Positions 6,362-12,237 are shown, numbered from the stretch's first letter. The stretch is 12,237 bases of DNA from UBA7672 sp964529555 (GCA_964529555.1 CAZGWV010000100.1:1-12237); one strand, 5' to 3'. Numbers and translations are program-made. Notes: generated by a model from the sequence alone, not told the origin.

Positions 6362-6811
6362 ATGGACTGGCTCGACTACAACTGGGTCCGCGCGATCCAC
6401 ATCATCGCTGTCATCGCCTGGATCGCCGGCATGCTGATCTATCCGCGCCTGCTGGTTTACCGGCTGGAGGCGCAGGGCGATGAACGTTTCGAAGCCGCAA
6501 TGGACAAGGCCGCCAACGCCACCCGCAAGATCATCGTCAACCCGACCATGATTCTGACCTGGCTCATGGGCCTGCTCATGGTCCACCTCAACTGGACCTT
6601 CCTGTCCGTACAGCCTTGGTTCTGGGGGAAAATAACGCTTGTCCTGCTGCTATCCGCCTTCCATGGCTGGCTCATCGGCATCGGCAAGAAGATCGCCCGC
6701 GGCGAGCGTCCGATCGAGCCGCGCCGGCTGCGCATGTACAACGAGATTCCCATGCTCGTCGCCATCCTCGCGGTGATCCTGGTGGTTGTGGAACCCTTCT
6801 CCGCTACCTAG
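6362..6811 (+). CDS. hemJ: Protoporphyrinogen oxidase HemJ
   Basis: HemJ (formerly UPF0093) is an integral membrane enzyme that oxidises protoporphyrinogen IX to protoporphyrin IX, the step before ferrochelatase. The 149-residue protein has four hydrophobic segments: about 11-30, 62-76, 86-104 and 129-146. The first carries AIHIIAVIAWIAGML with the conserved histidine (H13), and the third starts with WFWGKITLV, whose lysine is also conserved in HemJ. GGGAGG (6350-6355) lies six bases before ATG 6362. It follows the toxin gene by 61 bases and precedes rho, as expected from Caulobacter-type order. With hemE and hemH it covers three late heme steps; coproporphyrinogen oxidase is missing from the window. 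Confidence 0.93.
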   Translation: MDWLDYNWVRAIHIIAVIAWIAGMLIYPRLLVYRLEAQGDERFEAAMDKAANATRKIIVNPTMILTWLMGLLMVHLNWTFLSVQPWFWGKITLVLLLSAFHGWLIGIGKKIARGERPIEPRRLRMYNEIPMLVAILAVILVVVEPFSAT

Positions 6812-6850
6812 ATCGGGCTCTGCCGTACTCGCCCGAACGGGGCTTTCCAC

Positions 6851-6879
6851 TTGACCGTGCAGGCTTTGCGCGGTCTAAA
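6851..6879 (+). promoter_or_regulatory. Predicted sigma-70-type promoter of rho
   Basis: TTGACC (6851-6856) and TCTAAA (6874-6879) are separated by 17 bases. Transcription would start near 6886, giving rho a leader of about 95 bases. The -35 hexamer is strong and the -10 is a 4-of-6 match. It sits just past the hemJ stop, so rho could be transcribed independently of the heme genes. Confidence 0.5.
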
Positions 6880-6980
6880 AGCCCCCGTTGGCCGTCCGGC
6901 CAGCAACCCATCCTTTCTCATATGTCTCCAGCCCACGGCGCCATCGCGCGCGGGAACCGGGACAAGAACCACCTCAAGAC

Positions 6981-8285
6981 ATGTCTGATTTGCCCATGAC
7001 CGATGACGTGACCGAAGAGCACGAGCGCGTTCTTCTCAACGATCTCAAGAAGCAGACGCCCGCCGAGCTCCTTGGCATGGCCGAGGAACTCGAAGTCGAA
7101 GGCGCCTCGATCCTGTCCAAGCAGGAACTCATGTTCGCGGTCCTCAAGGAACTGGCCGAGCGCGATGTCGAGATCATCGGCGTTGGCGTCATGGAAGTCC
7201 TGCCCGACGGCTTCGGCTTCCTCCGCTCCCCGCAGTCCAACTATCTCGCCGGCCCCGACGACATCTACGTCCAGCCGCAGATGATCCGCAAAATGGGCCT
7301 GCGCACCGGCGACACCGTCGAAGGCACCATTCGCGGCCCCCGCGACGGCGAGCGCTACTTCGCCCTCGTCCGCGTCTCCCAGGTCAATTTCGAGGATCCC
7401 GACCGCGCCCGCCACAAGGTTCCGTTCGACAACCTCACGCCGCTCTATCCCGACGAACGCCTCCACATGGAGCCCAAGGACCCGACCAAGAAGGATCGCT
7501 CGGGCCGCGTCATCGACATCGTCTCCCCCATCGGCAAGGGCCAGCGCGCGCTCATCGTCGCTCCCCCCAGAACCGGCAAGACCGTCCTCCTGCAGAACAT
7601 CGCGCAGTCGGTCGCCGAAAATCACCCCGAGTGCTACCTGATCGTCCTCCTCATCGATGAACGTCCCGAGGAAGTCACCGACATGCAGCGCTCCGTCAAA
7701 GGCGAGGTCATCTCCTCCACCTTCGACGAACCGGCCACCCGCCACGTCGCCGTCGCCGAAATGGTCATCGAGAAGGCCAAGCGCCTCGCCGAACACGGCC
7801 GCGACGTCGTCATCTTGCTCGACTCGATCACGCGCCTCGGCCGCGCCTACAACACGGTCGTCCCCTCCTCCGGCAAAGTCCTCACCGGCGGCGTCGACGC
7901 CAACGCGCTCCAGAAGCCGAAGCGCTTCTTCGGCGCCGCGCGTAATCTGGAAGAAGGCGGCTCGCTGACCATCATCGCCACCGCCCTCATCGACACCGGC
8001 TCGCGCATGGACGAAGTCATCTTCGAGGAATTCAAGGGCACGGGTAACTCCGAGATCATCCTCGACCGCAAAGTCTCCGACAAGCGCGTCTTCCCGGCCA
8101 TCGACATTCTCAAGTCCGGCACACGGAAGGAAGAACTCCTTACCGACGCGAAGGAACTCCAGAAGATCTACATCCTCCGCCGCATCCTCAACCCGATGGG
8201 CGCGCAGGACGCGATCGAGTTCCTGCTCGACAAGATCAAGCAGACCAAGACGAACTCGGAATTCTTCCAGGCGATGAACAACTGA
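6981..8285 (+). CDS. rho: Transcription termination factor Rho
   Basis: Hexameric RNA helicase that ends transcription at Rho-dependent sites. The 434-residue protein has the usual order: N-terminal helix bundle (about 17-60), a cold-shock-like RNA-binding domain with DGFGFLRSP (from about 75), then the RecA-type ATPase with Walker A APPRTGKT (194-201), DERPEEVTDM, Walker B DVVILLDS (275-282) and the Q-loop region SSGKVLTGGVD. The frame is open 31 codons further upstream, but ATG 6981 is preferred because the extension would start inside the promoter region and is unlike Rho. No strong Shine-Dalgarno sequence precedes it. Transcription probably ends at the strong terminator 8487-8527, about 200 bases downstream, after a run of palindromic repeats. 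Confidence 0.97.
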   Translation: MSDLPMTDDVTEEHERVLLNDLKKQTPAELLGMAEELEVEGASILSKQELMFAVLKELAERDVEIIGVGVMEVLPDGFGFLRSPQSNYLAGPDDIYVQPQMIRKMGLRTGDTVEGTIRGPRDGERYFALVRVSQVNFEDPDRARHKVPFDNLTPLYPDERLHMEPKDPTKKDRSGRVIDIVSPIGKGQRALIVAPPRTGKTVLLQNIAQSVAENHPECYLIVLLIDERPEEVTDMQRSVKGEVISSTFDEPATRHVAVAEMVIEKAKRLAEHGRDVVILLDSITRLGRAYNTVVPSSGKVLTGGVDANALQKPKRFFGAARNLEEGGSLTIIATALIDTGSRMDEVIFEEFKGTGNSEIILDRKVSDKRVFPAIDILKSGTRKEELLTDAKELQKIYILRRILNPMGAQDAIEFLLDKIKQTKTNSEFFQAMNN

Positions 8286-8330
8286 CGTCCAAAGGACGTC
8301 ATCCCGGACGCGCAGCGCGCGATCCGGGAT
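8283..8330. repeat. Two short palindromes at the rho 3' end
   Basis: TGACGTCC (8283-8290) pairs with GGACGTCA (8294-8301) across AAA and includes the rho stop codon. Next ATCCCGGA (8301-8308) pairs with TCCGGGAT (8323-8330). The second resembles REP-like units spread through many alphaproteobacterial genomes. Neither has a T-run. Confidence 0.65.
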
Positions 8331-8348
8331 CCAGTCTTTCTCTCCACT

Positions 8349-8461
8349 GTCATTCCGGACGCATGCGCAAGCGTGCGAGCCGGAACCCAGGGGCCGCATA
8401 CACCGGTGCTTGCGGCTCCTGGGTTCCCGCTCTCCGCGCTTCGCGCTACGGCGGGAATGAC
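8349..8461. repeat. Dispersed palindromic repeat, GTCATTCC family (copy 1)
   Basis: A 113-base imperfect palindrome with outer ends GTCATTCC (8349-8356) and GGAATGAC (8454-8461) and inner arms GGAACCCAGG (8382-8391) and CCTGGGTTCC (8418-8427). The same element occurs inverted at 10718-10825 and partly at 11836-11916. It belongs to the rho 3' untranslated region. Confidence 0.8.
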
Positions 8462-8486
8462 ACGATCACCCTGCTCACCAAAAAGC

Positions 8487-8527
8487 AAAAAACCCCGCCC
8501 TCCATCTGGAGAGCGGGGTTTTCTTTT
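8487..8527. terminator. Strong intrinsic terminator of rho, possibly bidirectional
   Basis: AAAACCCCGC (8489-8498) pairs with GCGGGGTTTT (8513-8522); inside, CTCC pairs with GGAG around ATCT, with one mismatch. CTTTT follows on the plus strand. The minus strand has a run of T's on its own side, so it could also end transcription from the leftward ORF at 8558-8773, whose stop is 31 bases away. Confidence 0.88.
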
Positions 8528-8557
8528 ACCTGTTCCGCTTGCCCCGCCCTGGGGCCC

Positions 8558-8773
8558 TTACGCCATCGCGGGCGTCATCCCGCGCTTCACGATCCTCGGC
8601 CGCCCTGCCGGCGGCGGCGTATCCCGCTTGTCTTTTCCGCTCGTCTTCCCGTCCTGTTCAGCCGGCGCCTCCACGCCCAGCCTCTTCCGCAATTCCTCGA
8701 TCGACCATCCTCGTCTTTTCTCCTGTCCTCTCTCCGTTTGCTCCGCTGCCTCGAACACCGGTTGAAGGTTCAT
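8558..8773 (-). CDS. Small charged hypothetical protein
   Basis: A 71-residue ORF starting MNLQPVFEAAEQTERG from ATG 8773, with AAGGA about 11-15 bases upstream. It is rich in charged residues, has a short helical stretch SIEELRKRLGVEAP in the middle, and then a Lys/Pro-rich, probably disordered tail ending IVKRGMTPAMA. No signal peptide or membrane segment is seen. I do not recognise the family. An upstream in-frame ATG at 8839 would add 22 residues without a better ribosome site. Support for reality: it ends 31 bases from a terminator that works in its direction. Against: it is short, unrecognised and lies in a repeat-rich stretch. Confidence 0.45.
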   Translation of the reverse strand: MNLQPVFEAAEQTERGQEKRRGWSIEELRKRLGVEAPAEQDGKTSGKDKRDTPPPAGRPRIVKRGMTPAMA

Positions 8774-8866
8774 GCTCACGCCAGTCCTTTCTTCCGCCCA
8801 CGGAGCAATAATCGGCCGACGAGGTTTCCACGATATCAACAGCGGCGCACGCGAGACGCGAACCGC

Positions 8867-8888
8867 AAAAATTTTCGCGGGAATTTTT
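8867..8888. repeat. AT-rich inverted repeat in a GC-rich gap
   Basis: AAAAATT (8867-8873) and AATTTTT (8882-8888) flank TTCGCGGG. An 8-base palindrome GTCGCGAC follows at 8892-8899. It lies about 95 bases upstream of the small leftward ORF and could be an upstream promoter element or a nucleoid-protein site; there is no direct proof. Confidence 0.5.
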
Positions 8889-8932
8889 CGTGTCGCGACG
8901 TGCGCGCTGGAAAGTGTCTGTGAACGTTTGAT

Positions 8933-9060
8933 CTGACTGCGTCAGCCGAACTGTTCACCACGAGGGCTACATCTACAGCGTCGAAGAGAGGGCCCTCATG
9001 GTGAGCAGTGATGATGTGCATCGCACATCATCACGCCCGTCGAACCACGAGGGGCCGGGC
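8933..9060. repeat. Variable-stem palindromic repeat pair (partial inverted copy plus copy B)
   Basis: Copy B (8993-9060) has the flanks CCTCATGGTGAGCAG and GTCGAACCACGAGGGGCC around a 12-bp perfect stem (9008-9019 with 9023-9034, loop ATC). Just upstream, 8933-8968 is the right half of an inverted copy, with CTGAC/GTCAG and GAACTGTTCACCACGAGGGCT. The same inverted-plus-direct pairing recurs at 11644-11804. Copy B runs up to the stop codon of the membrane protein gene at 9061. Confidence 0.8.
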
Positions 9061-9441
9061 TCATGCGCCCACCGCCACCACGAACGCCGTCACCGCAAGC
9101 ACCAGCGCCACCGGCGTCATCGTGAAACGTTCCGCCTTCGAACGGGAGATCGCGTTCATCGCCACGCCCAGCGACATGAACCCGGCCACCACCCAGGCCC
9201 CAACGCCGCTCACCTCATCCCCAACCACATCGACCAGCCCCGCCCGGTCACACACCGCCGCCGCGCACGCGCCGTATATGAGCAGCGACACAAGACTCCC
9301 GATCCGCAACCCCACGGGCAACCGCGCCTCAGCCCCGCCCCACGCAAACCGCCCCAACGGCGCCCCCGCCGCCAGCGCGATCTGGAACACGCCAAGCAAG
9401 GCGATCACGCCAGCGAAAATCCATGCGGCTGTCTGGGTCAT
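9061..9441 (-). CDS. Four-helix integral membrane protein, conserved hypothetical
   Basis: A 126-residue protein with four hydrophobic segments: about 5-25, 45-65, 78-94 and 107-125. Short loops carry GAPLGRFAWGGAEARLPVGLRIGS between helices 1 and 2 (quoted in part: GRFAWGG, LPVGLRIGS), and MNAISRSKAERFTMTP before helix 4. I recall similar small hypothetical membrane proteins with the GRFAWGG, LRIGS and MNAISRSK motifs, but no function is known to me. ATG 9441 has AAGGAA about seven bases upstream. It is divergent from the secreted protein gene at 9527, sharing an 85-base gap that may hold both promoters. Its stop codon abuts a palindromic repeat, which would form its 3' hairpin. Confidence 0.82.
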   Translation of the reverse strand: MTQTAAWIFAGVIALLGVFQIALAAGAPLGRFAWGGAEARLPVGLRIGSLVSLLIYGACAAAVCDRAGLVDVVGDEVSGVGAWVVAGFMSLGVAMNAISRSKAERFTMTPVALVLAVTAFVVAVGA

Positions 9442-9526
9442 CCCATTTCCTTCATGTTGCCCCAGGTTGGCCCTATGCGGCGGCGGCGATCATGTTAGCG
9501 TCTTGGTATTGTCCGAGGAAATGACC

Positions 9527-10045
9527 ATGCGCCGCCTTGCCGTCATTCTACTCGCGGCGTCGATCGGCATCAGTACGCCGATACCAGCCCACGCCTGCCA
9601 GCCGTCAATATCGGTGCTCACGGCGCCTCTCGAGAGCCGGGACGCTGCAATAGCTGCGTGGCTCGCCGAGGTTCTTGAACACGATGCCGACCAGATCGTG
9701 CTTGATGAGGTCGCGTTCCTGGGAACTGCGGCTTCGTGGCGCCAGACAAGTCCAGACGAACGGGCCGAAGCGCTCGCGTTCGGCTGGGATCATGCTCCCG
9801 ACAAGGTCGGAACGATCAGGACGGCGACCAGCCTCAAGGGCAATCCGCCTGAAAGCGTCGCCATCTTCTACGGTGCTCACGGTAATATGTGCATTGCAGG
9901 ACCGTCTCTCCTTTCGGGCGAGGAGGTGCTGGTCTCGGGACGTTGGAGGGATGGCCGCTTTGTCGGCGACGTTTATACGGTCAATCTTCCGAAACTTCTG
10001 GAGGCGCTGGAACGTCGCGGGATTAGAGCAACTCCAATGGAGTAA
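9527..10045 (+). CDS. Secreted hypothetical protein, possibly NTR/TIMP-like fold
   Basis: A 172-residue protein with a clear signal peptide: RR, a hydrophobic core LAVILLAASIG, then cleavage after AHA (residue 23), leaving Cys24 as the first mature residue. The region before the cysteine is not a good lipobox. A second cysteine, C122, lies in HGNMCIAG, followed by GEEVLVSGRW. A leading Cys, a strand with AD, a TSLKG segment, a mid Cys and then a GxEVLV strand is the pattern of netrin/TIMP-like domains; this is inference from spacing only. ATG 9527 is chosen over ATG 9521 because GAGG lies about eight bases before 9527 but nearly touches 9521. The open frame extends far upstream only as an antisense shadow of the membrane gene. 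Confidence 0.8.
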   Translation: MRRLAVILLAASIGISTPIPAHACQPSISVLTAPLESRDAAIAAWLAEVLEHDADQIVLDEVAFLGTAASWRQTSPDERAEALAFGWDHAPDKVGTIRTATSLKGNPPESVAIFYGAHGNMCIAGPSLLSGEEVLVSGRWRDGRFVGDVYTVNLPKLLEALERRGIRATPME

Positions 10046-10095
10046 GCCGTGCCACCGTCTCTTCCCGTCAATGCCAGTCATGTTAGTCAGCCCGC

Positions 10096-10701
10096 ATGAC
10101 CCTCTCCCGCCACTTCACCACCGAGATCTACCGCGCCGCCCTCGCCGACCCCGCGCTCAACGCCGACCTGCTCGACACGACGAAGATGCTCGCGAAGGAA
10201 GACCGCGCCGGCCGCGCCTGGTGCAGGGAGAATGGCTATCAGGGCTACACGTCCTACGCCTCCCTCGACGACCTGCCCCAGCGCGCCACCTGCTTCGACC
10301 AGCTCGTCCGTATCCTGAAGCCGCAAGCCGAAGCCTTCGCGTCCGCGCTCCAGATGGACCTGCGCGGCAAGCGGCTGAAGCTCGACAATATCTGGGTCAA
10401 CGTCCTCGAGCCCGGCGGCTCGCACACCGGCCACATCCACCCGCACTGCGTCCTCTCGGGCACGTATTACGTGAAAGTCCCCGACGGCGCCTCGTCGCTG
10501 AAATTCGAAGACCCGCGCCTGCCCATGATGATGTCCGCCCCCGCCCCCCGCGAAGACGCCGACGACCAGCACCGCCGCTTCATCTACATGGCGCCCAAAG
10601 CCGGCGACCTCCTGATGTGGGAAAGCTGGCTCCGCCACGAAGTCACCGTGAACCGCGCGGCGACCTCCCGCGTCAGCATCAGCTTCAACTTCCGCGTCTG
10701 A
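10096..10701 (+). CDS. Putative 2OG-Fe(II) oxygenase (TIGR02466-like)
   Basis: A 201-residue cytosolic protein with a double-stranded beta-helix oxygenase pattern: GSHTGHIHPHCVLSGTYYVK, in which H110, H113, H115 or H117 would supply iron ligands, then LKFEDPR, then LLMWESWLRHEV with the distal histidine (H181), and SRVSISFNFRV with the arginine (R192) expected to bind 2-oxoglutarate. This matches the conserved-hypothetical family TIGR02466 as I remember it. The substrate is unknown. Start ATG 10096 has no strong Shine-Dalgarno sequence; the previous gene ends 50 bases upstream. Third positions are strongly C-biased, as in the other rightward housekeeping genes, whereas the preceding secreted-protein gene is less biased. 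A palindromic repeat follows the stop. Confidence 0.82.
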   Translation: MTLSRHFTTEIYRAALADPALNADLLDTTKMLAKEDRAGRAWCRENGYQGYTSYASLDDLPQRATCFDQLVRILKPQAEAFASALQMDLRGKRLKLDNIWVNVLEPGGSHTGHIHPHCVLSGTYYVKVPDGASSLKFEDPRLPMMMSAPAPREDADDQHRRFIYMAPKAGDLLMWESWLRHEVTVNRAATSRVSISFNFRV

Positions 10702-10717
10702 GCCGCGACCCGCCACT

Positions 10718-10825
10718 GTCATTCCCGACACGCCGAAGGCGTGAGCGGGAACCCAGGAGCCACAGGCGCCGCTCTCTCAACTCCTGGGTTCCGGCTCGCC
10801 CGCTTGCGCGTGCGTCCAGAATGAC
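10718..10825. repeat. Dispersed palindromic repeat, GTCATTCC family (copy 2, inverted)
   Basis: Ends GTCATTC (10718-10724) and GAATGAC (10819-10825). Its right half is the reverse complement of the left half of the copy at 8349-8461, so the two are in opposite orientation. It fills the gap between the oxygenase and TPR genes. Confidence 0.78.
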
Positions 10826-10951
10826 AATGATCGATTGCCGCTAGGGAAGGGCGCCCCACCCCCAAAAACTTGATCGCCGCCCAACGTTCGGGGAATGCTG
10901 ACTCCCCGCCCCGATTGCGGCAGGATGTCTCATCCGGCTGGAGGGATCGCC

Positions 10952-11494
10952 ATGAAAACCGTCACGCTTTCTGTTCTGCTCGCCGCCACCGCAATGCTCG
11001 CCCTTCCCGCCGCCGCGCAGGAAGCCAGCTCCATTCCCGCGCCCGCCGAGTATTACACGCCGCCCGCGCCGGCCACGCCCAACTGGGATGGCGACGCCTG
11101 GCGCCAGACGGGCTTCGGCATCGAGACGCAATTCGTCGACGGCCTCCGCGCGTTCGACAAAAAGAACTTCGAGACCGCCGAACGGAAATTCGTCCGCTAT
11201 GTCGCGACCGACAAGCAGAATGGCGAAGCCAATCTCTATCTCGGCGTGTCGCGCATGCAGCTCGGCCGCTGGCAGGATGCGCAGGCCCCGCTCGAAATCG
11301 CGCTCGAGAAAATGCCCGCTCACCCCGATCCGAAAAGCCGCCTCGGCGTGACCTACGCCATGCTCGGCGACACCGCCGCCGCCCACGCCCAGCGCGCCGA
11401 CCTCGTGCGCATGGCCGCCGAATGCAAGGACGACTGCACCTATATCCGCAACGGCATCGCCATGATCGACGCCGCGCTGAAGCCGGCATCCTGA
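10952..11494 (+). CDS. Periplasmic TPR-like repeat protein
   Basis: A 180-residue protein with a signal peptide (MKTV, then LSVLLAATAMLALPAAA, cleavage near residue 22 before QEAS). After a Pro/Ala-rich linker the rest is helical and reads as two to three TPR-like units: GLRAFDKKNFETAERKFVRY, ANLYLGVSRMQLGRWQDAQA, and LGVTYAMLGDTAAAHAQRAD. Two cysteines near the end (ECKDDC) may form a disulfide in the periplasm. Such proteins act as scaffolds for protein contacts; no partner is evident here. ATG 10952 is chosen over an upstream in-frame start at 10895 because GGAGGG lies six bases before it and the signal peptide begins there. A 10-bp hairpin follows the stop. Confidence 0.87.
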   Translation: MKTVTLSVLLAATAMLALPAAAQEASSIPAPAEYYTPPAPATPNWDGDAWRQTGFGIETQFVDGLRAFDKKNFETAERKFVRYVATDKQNGEANLYLGVSRMQLGRWQDAQAPLEIALEKMPAHPDPKSRLGVTYAMLGDTAAAHAQRADLVRMAAECKDDCTYIRNGIAMIDAALKPAS

Positions 11495-11505
11495 TCGCCC
11501 TGAAA

Positions 11506-11531
11506 GTATGACCGTATACGGACGGTCATAC
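11506..11531 (+). terminator. Hairpin after the TPR gene, no T-run
   Basis: GTATGACCGT (11506-11515) pairs perfectly with ACGGTCATAC (11522-11531) around six bases, 11 bases past the stop. C-rich sequence rather than a U-tract follows, so it is a weak or Rho-assisted terminator at best, or a 3'-end stabiliser. Confidence 0.45.
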
Positions 11532-11643
11532 CCTCCCCTCCCCCCGCTCCCATGACGCTTCGCTGCGCCCGTGAGCGCGTTAGCAATGCGTTAAACGCAG
11601 GGCAGGGGATGCGGTCGTGCGGGCGCTACTTTCACGCTCAACC

Positions 11644-11704
11644 GCCCTCATGGTTCGACGGACGTTCGCCTGACTTCGTCACGCGAACTGCTCACCATGA
11701 GGGC
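11644..11704. repeat. Variable-stem palindromic repeat (copy D, inverted orientation)
   Basis: Outer arms GCCCTCATGGT (11644-11654) and ACCATGAGGGC (11694-11704) pair perfectly over 11 bases. Inside, GTTCGC pairs with GCGAAC and TGAC with GTCA around TTC. Its reverse complement carries the CCTCATGGTGAGCAG flank of the other copies. Confidence 0.8.
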
Positions 11705-11736
11705 TCAGGCGACAGCTACGATGAGAGCGAGAGGAG

Positions 11737-11804
11737 CCTCATGGTGAGCAGCGGCGATGCGAACGCATCGCCACGTCCGTCGAACCACGAGGGGCCGCGC
11801 TCAC
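11737..11804. repeat. Variable-stem palindromic repeat (copy C)
   Basis: Flanks CCTCATGGTGAGCAG and GTCGAACCACGAGGGGCC as in copy B, here around the stem GGCGATGC/GCATCGCC (11753-11760 with 11765-11772). It follows the inverted copy D by about 30 bases, repeating the arrangement at 8933-9060. Confidence 0.8.
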
Positions 11805-11835
11805 CGAGCACTACCCAAGTCACATCATCACCAGT

Positions 11836-11916
11836 GTCATTCCGGGCGCGCCCTTCGACGCCGCCTGCGGCGTCGCTCAGGGTAAACCAAAGGCGCGAGC
11901 CGGAACCCAGGAGCCA
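11836..11916. repeat. GTCATTCC-family repeat (copy 3, partial) with a nested palindrome
   Basis: GTCATTCCGGGCGCG (11836-11850) and GCGCGAGCCGGAACCCAGG (from about 11893) match the left half of the copy at 8349, but about 40 bases are inserted between them. The insert is itself a palindrome, with GACGCCGC (11857-11864) pairing with GCGGCGTC (11867-11874) and ends CTTCGAC and CTCAGGGTAAAC. Confidence 0.7.
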
Positions 11917-11933
11917 CAAGCACAACTCCATCC

Positions 11934-12055
11934 CCGCTCATCCTGACGAAAGTCAGGATCCAGGAGCGGTAGGGCCACGCAAACAGGCTTGAAGCCACAA
12001 AGCAGAACAAGCCTCACCATCAGCCCTGGATCCTGACTTTCGTCAGGATGAGCGG
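11934..12055. repeat. Perfect 31-bp inverted repeat pair
   Basis: Arms 11934-11964 and 12025-12055 are exact reverse complements around a 60-base spacer. Each arm contains a smaller hairpin, TCCTGAC with GTCAGGA (11941-11947 with 11952-11958; 12031-12037 with 12042-12048). It ends 33 bases before the hydrolase stop codon at 12089. Confidence 0.8.
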
Positions 12056-12088
12056 AGCGAGGTCAGTCGCTTCAGCCGATAGCGAGCC

Positions 12089-12237
12089 CTACTTCAGATG
12101 CCGCTCAAAAAACCCCAGCGTCCGCCCATTCGCCAACTCGGCATCCCCCGCATGGTAGTGCTTGCCGCCAACCCGCGCGAACGCATGGTCGCGCCCCGCA
12201 TATGCATGCAGCTCGAAATTCGGCGCGGTCAGACCGG
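12089..12237 (-). CDS. Dienelactone hydrolase family protein, C-terminal fragment
   Basis: Only the last 48 residues are in the window; the 5' part lies beyond the right edge. The visible sequence reads LTAPNFELHAYAGRDHAFAR and then ends RTLGFFERHLK before a TAG stop. AGRDHAF corresponds to the motif with the catalytic histidine of the alpha/beta-hydrolase dienelactone hydrolase family, and RTLGFFERHL is the usual final helix. The specific substrate cannot be told. G-rich third positions on this strand match the other leftward genes. The gene converges on the TPR gene across the repeat-filled gap 11495-12088. Confidence 0.8.
   Translation of the reverse strand, partial: GLTAPNFELHAYAGRDHAFARVGGKHYHAGDAELANGRTLGFFERHLK

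Noticed and set aside
6889..6902. Hairpin TGGCCG/CGGCCA upstream of rho
   Set aside because: The loop would be only two bases and no regulatory partner is visible; too weak to call an attenuator.
6918..8399. 493-codon leftward ORF opposite rho
   Set aside because: It is an antisense shadow of a highly GC-biased gene; its Asp/Gly/Val-rich composition shows no domain.
9008..9526. N-terminal extension of the secreted-protein frame
   Set aside because: It lies antisense to the four-helix membrane protein, has Arg/Pro/Thr-rich shadow composition, and a ribosome site plus signal peptide mark the true start at 9527.
10870..10898. Possible promoter TTGATC-N17-GAATGC before the TPR gene
   Set aside because: The -10 hexamer is a poor match, so I do not list it as a feature.
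11580..11594. CtrA-like site TTAG-N7-TTAA
   Set aside because: One half is imperfect, the following base breaks the TTAAC consensus, and no gene start lies close downstream.
8933..11804. Possible CRISPR array from recurring units
   Set aside because: Copies are far apart, in both orientations, and the variable part is a self-complementary stem rather than a spacer of constant length; no cas genes are present.
11552..11992. Rightward ORF of 146 codons
   Set aside because: It reads through three palindromic repeats and has no recognisable motif; repeat sequence alone explains the open frame.

Overview
The window looks like GC-rich alphaproteobacterial chromosome, most likely from the Caulobacterales/Hyphomonadaceae side of the class. 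The main reason is gene order: coaE, aroE, maf and a DUF299 kinase/pyrophosphorylase read leftwards, and hemE, hemH, hemJ and rho read rightwards. This is the arrangement known around the Caulobacter crescentus replication origin (Cori), which lies between hemE and the DUF299 (RP001-type) gene. The genus cannot be fixed from sequence alone.

Left arm (144-2996, minus strand): four genes packed with 4-base overlaps (ATGA, ATGA, probably TTGA), so very likely one translationally coupled operon. The 392-base gap at 2997-3388 is the most interesting part. It has a perfect CtrA-type site (TTAA-N7-TTAAC), DnaA-box-like sequences, a possible IHF site, several inverted repeats, an AT-rich stretch, and 13 GANTC (CcrM) sites in 268 bases. 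I read it as oriC. One observation argues against an active origin: the plus strand stays C-richer than G on both sides, so the expected skew flip is not seen.

Right arm (3389-8527): hemE, hemH and hemJ cover the late heme pathway (uroporphyrinogen decarboxylase, ferrochelatase, protoporphyrinogen oxidase). A ParD/ParE-like toxin-antitoxin pair sits between hemH and hemJ. Rho follows with a recognisable promoter and a strong intrinsic terminator that may also serve a small convergent ORF.

Accessory part (8558-12237): a small charged ORF, a four-helix membrane protein, a secreted protein of possible NTR/TIMP-like fold, a 2OG-Fe(II) oxygenase-like protein, a periplasmic TPR-like protein, and at the right edge the C-terminus of a dienelactone hydrolase family protein. 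The gaps are filled with at least three families of dispersed palindromic repeats (13-119, 8283-8461, 8933-9060, 10718-10825, 11644-12055), some nested in one another. In the 594-base gap at 11495-12088, bases 11532-11643 hold nothing I can name. I saw no tRNA, rRNA, CRISPR array or insertion sequence with a transposase.
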